A DNA stretch of 60,000 nt from Owenia fusiformis. Its lineage: Eukaryota > Annelida > Polychaeta > Sabellida > Oweniidae. A model generated the notes under the pieces. The model ran no database searches, had not been told where the DNA came from, and was given only the letters and a program-made list of their open reading frames with translations. A program made the position numbers and the translations under genes. The number at the start of each line of letters is the position of its first letter. Positions within the stretch are counted from its first letter, which is position 1. Location of the stretch: assembly GCA_903813345.2 (NCBI GenBank), contig CAIIXF020000009.1:8738030-8798029 (forward strand), written 5' to 3'. This document shows positions 48,101 through 57,000 of the stretch, piece after piece.

Positions 48101-50134
48101 AACGGGTTGGTCATGCATTCACGAATTCAAGCTTAGTTAATTATGCCACTCGACCTTTTTGGTAACTCTGAACTCATGTCTGCATTTCACAATTCAAAAT
48201 CAACTTCTGCAGTATTTTGAAACTACCTTCTATTTTGCCTCACTGACCTTTTATTATTTCAATTTTTTGTTTATGGTGTTCGGCGGGTGGCGATCTGTGT
48301 TTGTAACAAATGACAAGTGGTATAATTTTACATGAACGGAACCAATAATGCTTCGGCGTAGGCTCTGTACTTATTCAATATTGTTATGAAATAAAGAAAA
48401 CATAAACTTAAAAAGAACATTTATGTATTTATTGCCTTGCTATCTTTTACAGCTAAGCTACTTGCACCGGATATAGATTTGATGATATTAGGATTACCTA
48501 ACATTAGGAGTTTGAAAAAGAATGACACGATGGCCGAAGCAAAGTTTAATGCCAGTAGAGGTGAATGGAACGGCGCGGTAAGTCCAGAACTAATTGCAAT
48601 AAGGAATTTTTGCTATCCTATTTAAATATTAATGTTTTGACAAAATTCGTTTTGAATTCGTTTACAGAATTTCTAATTCATCTTGATTTGTTTTCTTCCA
48701 TTATACATCATATCATTTCCTGCATTTTTGGTATACGCCAAACAGTGTAAAATATGACATCATTATCATAGTCATATATAGGCTCATGTTTTCAAATCAT
48801 TCCCTGCACGAAAAACTGAAATCGCAGATTAATTTTCATGTCTCTTTGTCTTACATTTCCCTAATTTGAACAAAATCCGGATGTTAAACGACGTTATATT
48901 TCGGAAGTTTGTTTTTGTTCGTTGCTTCGGAATATTATGCGCATGCGATCATGCGTGACGTCAGACATCATCCCAGCAGGGGGGGGGATTTCCCAAAGAT
49001 GACCTATCATATTGGCACGTTCGAAAACAAATTTTATAAACAGGCCTCAATTTGCCGTTGAAATGGATCTCCAAATGTTCACTGTAGTTTTATGAGTATT
49101 CCCTACAAGTATGGATCGAGTAACTTCAAGAGTATTACCGTCGGTTTGAAATAATGATGTTGAACTGATGTTAACGCCATTCCCACGATTTCAAATTTAA
49201 TTTTGCGCATGCGCAGCACTGAGAGAACACGTGCTCATGATTGTTCACGTGATCACATCCTGCAATTTGATTGGAGATGATGCGGGAGATGATGTAATGG
49301 GGAATCCCCGAATACGATAGAATATGAAAGAATTATGGGAGCTACTCACTTCTTCTGTCATCCCAAATAATCTAGACCTCACTGATTGGTTCTAATTTGA
49401 ACAGTTTATGACGGCATGGACACGTTTCATTACCGATACAACAAAACATACAATTAATAGTAAATAGTATTCAAAAAACAATTGTGGTGATCAAAATCAT
49501 TTTATGTTCCCCAGAAAACATAAAAAATATTTATTTACTTAAAACTGCACTCACATTCACCAGTCTTTAATTGTGTCATTGGTTTGATACCGTCTAAGTG
49601 ACACAGTCTAAGTGAAATTTCATTACATGTTTTGTTAACTCAAAAGTTCAGTGGTATAGCTTAATTTGCAATGGTTTTTGCTGTTTCCCCGCCGGGGCTG
49701 CTCCTTGGACTTGATGGTTGATGGAATTCTTAATACCGTGGGCGTCACCTCAGCCTTTCTTGCGATTTTTGTCACAGAATAAATTTACTTGTTGGAAATC
49801 ACACAAAAACCATATTGATCTAAGTTGCAATCTGAGTTGCAACCCCCCCCCCCCCTACAACAGTTCAGAAACTATTGTCACTCTGACATGCCACAAGAAT
49901 AATGGGGCAGATATAGATTAGATTAAAGATTAAAGATGTTTAGATTTAGATTAAATTAAACATTATATCAAAAACATCTATTGTCAATGTAAATGTGTGT
50001 TTCAGATCGAAGCAAGGTATGGGGACGAGAATAGGCTTGTGACCAATTTATTCACTTTGGAAAAAATGGAAGGGATGGCCGATAGATTTGAAGGAATCCT
50101 GGATTCAATGTGCCGCAGCAGCAATACAGTCTAA
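39147..50134 (+). CDS. Secreted dual-VWA protein, copy B (intact, 459 aa)
   Basis: Coding exons: 39147-39207, 43097-43248, 43897-44045, 44588-44910, 45408-45620, 47328-47555, 48453-48577 and 50006-50134. All sites are GT-AG and the exons add to 1380 nt in one frame. Residues 1-18 are a hydrophobic signal peptide. VWA1 spans residues 24-217 and is bracketed by Cys24 and Cys217. Its DxSxS is replaced by QTSCN (32-36), while NDG (132-134) is kept. VWA2 spans 230-453, bracketed by Cys230 and Cys453, with D242-x-S244-x-S246, T312 and D346, a complete metal-ion-dependent adhesion site. VWA domains of this kind bind protein ligands outside the cell through a metal ion. No collagen, EGF, chitin-binding or membrane segment follows. 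I do not recognise the family by name. Intron sizes differ strongly from copy A because of transposon insertions. Confidence 0.85.
39686..40032 (+). mobile_element. Possible solo LTR in copy B intron
   Basis: Begins TGTAAAATTACATTA and ends TAATGTAAACA, a short inverted TG...CA end pair. Inside, a TATATAAAG box (about 39751) is followed by a donor-like GAGGTAAGCC, and AATAAA lies near the right end. This order resembles a solo LTR. I see no 5-bp target duplication and no coding region, so the call is tentative. Confidence 0.3.
40431..41955. mobile_element. Second copy of element X, split by a mariner
   Basis: From GGTATCGATATGGAGAACTG (40431) the sequence follows the right arm and then the left interior of element X (28925-30961). 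It is interrupted at TA (40787) by a mariner and resumes at about 41857 until CACGTTGTGTTT (about 41950). The far inverted arm is missing. It sits in a different intron of the VWA gene from the copy A element, so the two insertions are independent. Confidence 0.75.
40789..41854 (-). mobile_element. Mariner-family transposon remnant
   Basis: Perfectly inverted ends of about 35 bp (CGAGGGTTGTCCCAGAAGTA at the left) are flanked by TA (40787-40788 and 41855-41856); length 1066 bp. The minus strand near 41420-41160 encodes a broken helix-turn-helix region: LGLTATQTYATVKKV, then NRTTIMRWQKRFKS and DDNSKHGRQ, the usual N-terminal mariner layout. Stops and frame changes are present and the catalytic part is not readable. 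It inserted into element X. Confidence 0.85.
45840..46920 (+). mobile_element. 5'-truncated LINE in copy B intron
   Basis: An open frame reads from about 45845 to the stop at 46681-46683 and encodes over 270 aa of a non-LTR polymerase C-terminus. It begins near FNSFIRPHFDYGTAIFNTAS and continues YYQAALLCSGCLHGS and NLLQWPSLDTRRK. It ends with a C-x-C-x6-H-x4-C knuckle (CKCGAPQTEKHFFFQC). The 3' end is an A-rich tail at about 46895-46920. The endonuclease and the catalytic YADD part are missing. It accounts for most of the 1.7-kb intron 45621-47327, which is 109 bp in copy A. The long undamaged frame indicates a young insertion. Confidence 0.85.
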
Positions 50135-50154
50135 TAGCTTGTATTTTATGTGAA

Positions 50155-50160
50155 AATAAA
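50155..50160 (+). terminator. Copy B polyadenylation signal
   Basis: AATAAA 21 bp after the stop codon (50132-50134), followed by ATAGACAGCAT as in copy A. Confidence 0.75.
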
Positions 50161-50724
50161 ATAGACAGCATAGCTCAAATATTTGGCTTGATATCTTCTT
50201 TGACATACCTATTTTCTTAAAATGTATGGATAAACTATCAATTTCAGCATTAAGAAGTGTAAATTCAGTTCAAAGCTTCTATTAAGGGAGTCACATGAAA
50301 TATCAAAACTTCAATTTATTTTGACACTGGACAGTGATCGTTGGACGGCCCCTGCACTAATTGTTGCACCTTTAATAGTGTGAATCCCAAATGGGATATA
50401 TTGATTTCCTTCTTGACTATGGGATAGAATTCCGAGAAACCCGATAAGGTGCCGGGCAGTAAGAAGTATGGTGGAATGTGATTTTGTTTATCAAATCGTA
50501 ACACGGTATCCCCATGAGTCAATTTAGTCGAAGAGCAACGTGTGTAACAGCAAATGCATTATAAATATGACGAAAATCGTATTATCGAATTATATAAACG
50601 AATATGTTGAAGTCAATTATAGCTTTACGTTTTCGTGCCTTAACTTAGAAATTCATTGAAAATTGTAAAATAGAATTCCAGCATTATTTTTGTAAATGTA
50701 CGACTATCCCCCCTTTTAGATGAT
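50161..50724. other. Short intergenic gap between copies B and C
   Basis: Non-coding. It joins the copy B 3' end to the duplicated upstream block of copy C and so contains, or lies next to, the tandem duplication junction. No feature recognised. Confidence 0.5.
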
Positions 50725-52266
50725 GTATGGAACCAATAACAAATGTTTTATCTTGAAAGTAGTATATTTAGAAAAGATTCAGAAGGTGAAAAAAGTTACA
50801 CCAATATTTTCAAAATGTATATAAAATCAAATTAGATGATTGATTAAGTGTACCATTTACATGATGTATCACATTGCAAGGGGATAACAATATGATTTGT
50901 ATTTTACAGTGGTGTATTCAATGATACGTTAAAACGTTTGTTACTAAGACGGCTGAAAATTCACAAAATCTTAAAATACTAACAATGTACTTTTAAAGAC
51001 AACCTTTTTCGAAAAATATATAAACATTTTTTCGAATACAACTCTACTAAATATATTTTGAATTTCAAAGAGAACAATTATTTTCAAACTAACTAAACGT
51101 ACAAAGTTCAAACCAATTAGGCTTATATTACAAGCTTACCCAATGTCATCAATAGTGGTATGTGAAACTGGGGTAGAGAAAATAATGTTTCAGCGTTATG
51201 TATTGCACTTGATGATGTAAACTCTAAACTTCTGTTCCGAATGGCGGGAAATTTAGATATTTGGAAATTATAAGTCACATTTTTCAAAAAAAACATCCAA
51301 ATAGTTAGTCTCAAAAGTAATAATTGAATGATTAGACTATGTTTTCAAACTATACACACGGCCTTTAAAAATATTTTGAATACCTTGAACATATGGGGTT
51401 AATTAAAACAAATTATATTGTGACCGGGATCTTCATTAGCACATGCATTTTCTTCAATAGCTTTGTACTAAGTTGGATCATTAAAGATTTCATAACTGTT
51501 TAATACAATGAAGAGATGACAATAAAGAATGTCTAAAGTTAGAATTAGTTTAAAGGGTGCTTAACTTAACAAACATATTATGATTGCGGTATCGATGGTA
51601 AAATATAGTCATCGCACTGACGAGAGTTAAAATATGTATGCATAGACTGAAACCTCGCACATCTATGCCATTTTGTAGGTCAAACTGACGACCCACTTAG
51701 AACTATTTAGAACTACATGTACATATATAAAGTATAAAATTGCATTCTCTTGTTAATCACATGATACTATCATATTTGAGTTGGATGAACAATTGCCCTT
51801 ATCGTGATATTTCAAATAGTTTCAATAGTGTTTCTATTCATTCCATTAACAACGTTAGATTGGATCTTTTATGATTTTACGAGTGCTTTAATTTGAATAA
51901 CAATAATACTTGCTCAGAGAGGTAGAGGTGGAATAAACCACGCAATTTGCCCAAGTATTACAATACACCGTTTAAGAAGTTTATTTCTCATATTATCATA
52001 TGCTTTAATATTTATACAGATTACTACATTTCAAATTTTAGGTACATAATGTAATTATTTGAGCAATAACCACGTAGGTATACATTACAAATATTAGCAT
52101 ATTATCTTTTTGATTAAACACACACACAATTGCTTTGACGTAGCAAAACACTTTAGTTATTAATGAAAAATAAGTATCGTCTGCAAATGCATTAGTATTT
52201 TATTATTCAAAAATTATGCCACCATTTAACCTAAATGACAGACCTTAAAATGATCATTATGCACAA
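50725..52266. repeat. Duplicated upstream block of copy C
   Basis: Counterpart of 36920-38594, collinear with scattered substitutions and small indels. The shared stretch ends at the TATA box. Confidence 0.8.
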
Positions 52267-52322
52267 TATATAAGTGCACACTTGATTACGTCTTTGCAAT
52301 CCATGACCTGGACATTCAAATG
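52267..52322 (+). promoter_or_regulatory. Copy C core promoter and short first exon
   Basis: TATATAAG (52267-52274), GTGCACAC, then the donor ATG|GTAAGT (exon end 52322), spaced as in copy B. ATG at 52320-52322 joins in frame to the signal-peptide exon (MKQK before MFWTW). An upstream ATG near 52302 gives only a six-codon frame that closes at the splice junction. Confidence 0.65.
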
Positions 52323-52430
52323 GTAAGTCTTCAATTTTTGTTTAAGAATTTTTTGAACTTATCTATTAAATTCAGATATCTAAACACAATATCTGAATAT
52401 TATTTTCTTGGTTTTGTTGAACAACAATTA

Positions 52431-52612
52431 CACCCCATGCTGACAGATCGCCTAAAACTACATTCGTATGATGAGAAACTCGACATTCAACAGGAAACCA
52501 TTTATTAAGCAGTAAAAAATAATTTGCTGCATAGGTGACAAATTGTTTCCCGTTGAATGTCGAGTCTCGCATCATACGAATGTAATTTTAAGCGATATAT
52601 CTGCATGGAGTG
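52431..52612. mobile_element. Small palindromic MITE in copy C intron 1
   Basis: CACCCCATGC-GA at the left faces TGCATGGAGTG at the right. Inner arms (ACATTCGTATGATG, CTCGACATTCAAC) are inverted. AATTA flanks both sides (52426-52430 and 52613-52617), a likely 5-bp target duplication. Copy A has the uninterrupted site near 19757-19785, which confirms an insertion after the duplication. Confidence 0.75.
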
Positions 52613-53632
52613 AATTATCAAGTTAGTCCCCTTTACATCTAAATTATAAAGCTATTCGAATAAAGATAAGTTTATTTTAGCATTGTTAGGTTACTGGTCG
52701 AATATGAAGTTATCGTTAAATAGTGCAAATGTCTTTTCTTCGGGATAATCTAAAAAATCTAAGACACCAAGAAATACATTTTGCGATTTTTTTTAATTAA
52801 CAAAAGATAAACAATCGCAATTTGTTCTACTCAATAACGATCACTTTAGAGGAAAATAATTCATTAATATTCAAATTATAAGTGTTTTACGCCCTTTTTA
52901 AACTACATCGATCTTTTGCATTACACAAACTTGGTTTTGAACCATGAGGAGCGCTTGATAGTCTAGTTCAGCGGACTATTGTACGTCATATTCATTGAAA
53001 CTTATCCCTTTATCCTTGATGAGATATATGCTTTTCTTGGCTTGGCTATTTTTGGCACCATTTCAAGTATATGTGCGTCTTTGTTTTAAGACAGAGTAAG
53101 ATCTAAAGGGGGTGGCAAAGAAAGATCTGGGATAAAGTGAAGTTATTAAGGATTCAAATTGCAAAAATGGGGGGAAAGAGTTTAAATTCTCCCAAATAAT
53201 GAAAACCATTAAGATAGAAAACTATAACACATCATTGTAAAAATATTTAATTTTTCTTGAATAAAGTATGTGCTTTGGAGATTTAAAAAAAATATACATA
53301 AAAATAGAGCGAATGATATGAGATATGAGCTAAAAATATTCTAAAACTGAAACAACTTTTTCTTGCTCAAAAGATCTGATTCTATCTTCAATTATTATTT
53401 TTTTGAATAACAAAAAACCGAACGATCGCTTTATGAATTTTTCAATTCGGAACACTCTGGAGAAAAACAATACAAAAATATTTCAACTATGCCTGTTTTC
53501 ATTCTCCATTTTCAACTTCAAGTTTTGCACTTTACAAATTTTTTTTGAATGCACCTACTCCATGCAAAATAAGCCTTGACTTTTATGATAGATAATTTTA
53601 GTAACGTGATATACAGTGGTGTCTATATCATA

Positions 53633-53761
53633 GAGAGGTTTCGCACAACGTTTTCAACCAAACGTATCAAAAATGTGTAATGTATTCACCAGATTTATAC
53701 GCAGCAGTTCTAACTTGGTGCGGCTGCGGAAACATTAGCTATCACCTGTGCGAAACCTCTC
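53633..53761. mobile_element. 129-bp MITE with perfect 15-bp ends
   Basis: GAGAGGTTTCGCACA at the left and its exact complement TGTGCGAAACCTCTC at the right, with TA on both outer sides. It has no coding content and lies in copy C intron 1. Confidence 0.85.
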
Positions 53762-54051
53762 TACTAGGTCTATTCTTTGTGAGTCATGAGAGATGATAGT
53801 GGTCAGGGATGACATGTTTACGTGAATGATTTGTGCAAAATTACTTTATTACAGTGGTAAAATTCAACTTAAGAACTATCTATTTTATATCTAATCTTTT
53901 TTGTCAAGCCTCTTAACAAAAGATTGGGAATTTAGAGGGCAGATATACATTTGGTTGATGGAACTCCACTTTTATCTAGTATATAATGTAAATGTCATAA
54001 GGCTGTCACTGCAAAAATCTTAATAAGTTCATTACCTTTTAGAAGCAGAAG

Positions 54052-57000
54052 ATGTTTTGGACTTGGACAGTCTTTATTTTCATGGCACCCCTCCTTGCCA
54101 AAGGACAAAAAGGTAGGATATATGCTCCACTTCCAATTAACTCGATTTCATTTTATGTTGTCAACCCGATCTTAAATGTCAACATGTCTTATTTTCAATT
54201 GATGGACTAATGGTATTGCAACTTGATTTTAAAACGTCACCAAATCACTGAATGTGGTATTGAAGAATTGTCTTGAAAACGTACACATTTACATTAAAGA
54301 TGTTGCTAATTCAACCAAGAAAAATATAATTCAATTTTGCGTAAAATTTGTTTGCTCATATGACCCTAGCGTGTATCAGTGAATGACGTGAAATCATCCT
54401 TTATACAGACAATGAGACAGCTGCTCCTCCCTATCTGAATTTGAGTTCAGAAACATCTGTATTTCATGAAAGTCTTATTCAACTAATAAATGAGTCGTGT
54501 CATCTTACAAGCAATGGTACATGTATAATCTATGAAAATTTCAAGATTAAATCTACTCTCAAGTAACAAAAAATAAGAGCATTTTGCTAAAAAAAAACTT
54601 TCGGATCTGGCCTCGTATTTTGTATATTAGATGCCTTTAAGATTTTGTAATTTATAATCGTAACAAGTAACCTGGGTTTCAGGGAAACTATGTGGAGATG
54701 TGGTGTTTGCACTACAAACATCGTGCAACCTGGATAAATGGATAATAGACAATGCTCAGACATTCATGACTAGTATTGCCATGAAATTGTCAGATCATCA
54801 AAAATCAACCATGTCTCTTATAACATACAGCGATGTGAGTAATTTTTAGAATAAGTAAAGGGAACACATTTCAAATGGTATTTTCTAATTATCTCTTTTT
54901 TATTGATTCATGTTCATGTGTACCGTCACATAGTATTATGAAGAACACGTTCTTTTTTGTTGTTCTCAATCAGAACTAAAACTAGCTCGATCTCAATATC
55001 TCAGTAAAATAAAAAGTATAAACAATAGTTTTTCTCATTTTAATACAAGTAGTCTATTTTTATACTCCCTGTTAGCGCACGATGATGCAATTAATGAAAT
55101 AATTGGTGATTATTTTACGAGAGTTCACAATATTACCAAAGAGTTGTTAAACAAAACTGATGTGAAATCATTTTATGCTGTTTAGTAAAGTACTTAGTGA
55201 TTGTTAAAATTAGATTGTAAGAATTGTTTTGCCATGCATGTACATGAATGTTTTATTTGTTATTTGCTTTATTGGACTTATCTCGATGTACATTACATGT
55301 TCAAGAGACCAATAAACTTATTAATAATTAACCCTAATGTCTACAACCTTTTTACTTAGTCGCAAGAGGGGTCATTTGAAGTCCCTTTGCGATATGTGAT
55401 TACTTGTCTGATTTCAATTTAATATTGGCATTGTTGTAAATCTTGTCCACTGAACTCTTCATAAAATGTTTTTATATGTAGGTCAATAAAGGTCAAATCG
55501 AGGCCCACGAGACATACAAAATTTTAGACATTTTGTGATGAATTCTTAATTTTTCACAATAAATTTTGTTATGCCAAAAAATGTTTCGCTGACTTAAAGA
55601 ATAATCTAACATCTTTCAAATAAACTAAAATCATGGTAAACGCTTTTTAGAACCTGGAGTTATACACTTTCAAAATCTTATTAAAATCAATGTAATGTGG
55701 AAGTGAATAGTCAACAAGTTCAACTTTTTTTGTCTTTAGCATTCATATATCAAAATGTAACAAATGCCAATCAGTGATTTAGTAGGCAGATGTATGAATG
55801 TATGACTTGGTATTGTTCCAATATAATTGCTGTCCTTGATGTTGCCTAACATCCAACTAGCAACGTGACAAACATCGAAATAGTAAAATTGAAAATTGGG
55901 GGGTAGGGGAGAATAATGAAATTAAATCTAAAATTTTGAAAATTTATCATTATTATTCTTATATAACAATTTGCTCAGACATTCAGGAATATGCGAAAAA
56001 AATCAAATATTTTATTGCCAACTATCACCAAATTGCAAAAAAGTACTTTTGAAAAGATCGAGGGGTGGGGTCGGTATCCCCCCCCCCCCCCTGCAGACAT
56101 TAGGGTTAAATTGGGTATCTGGTCGACTCGAATCCAAATTTACTCGGACCTATAATGTGCAATTTCCTTTGCCAATGTCCGTTAAATCTGGCAAAATGGT
56201 GGAAAGGCATAAATAAGCTTCTTGCTCAAGCAAAAGGAGTTTACGCAGTGACTTCGATCTGTAAACCCTTGAGTAATATTCCGGGATGCGCCTTTTATAC
56301 TAAACAGTGAGTAACACCAAAAACGAGCATTCGATTTGCTAAACGATATGCGCTACCCTTAAAGTCATCAGATTCATTCGTGCATAACCTCATCACATTG
56401 TATCTCCTAATTAATTTAGGGCAATAAAGCTATACATACATAAGGTTTATCATGTATCCTATTCTATCATCATCCTTGAACTAAGGTCACATTTCATATT
56501 TATAAGTATAACTCATATATTCGAAGAATAATTAACGTTCGGATATCTGATTGAGTTTTAAAATAGCCGCTCACATGTCAAGCCTCAACTCAAATCGGGA
56601 GAAATCGATTTTCCGTCAAAAACCCCGATTCCTCATAAAATCCTCCATTTTTATTTAAAACTTCCAATAATTTAACAAAACAGACCGACTTTTTGATTTA
56701 AAAAGTCATACCTTTCTTCCGATCTTCTGATCAAAAAGCTACGCCACTGAACTGTAACTTTTATTTAAGATTAAAATGGTTTCGTTGTGAATCGTTATTT
56801 CAAATATTTTAATTTATAGAATGCTGCAGAGGTAATTGCTCCGAGAAGTCCTGCAAAATTTCAGAAGACATTGTCAAATGATGGTATAAAAAGGGGTGAT
56901 GATTGTCCTAATAATATGAAGGCAATAACAGCAAAAGCGCTTCAACTTGTCAGACCAACTAGTGATAAGTAAAATAATTTATTGTGATTTTGTGTTATTT

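Noticed and set aside
48930-49320. CpG-richer stretch with TGACGTCA-like and GCGCATGCGC strings in a copy B intron
   Set aside because: Could be a regulatory island or a degraded repeat; nothing in the sequence separates these.
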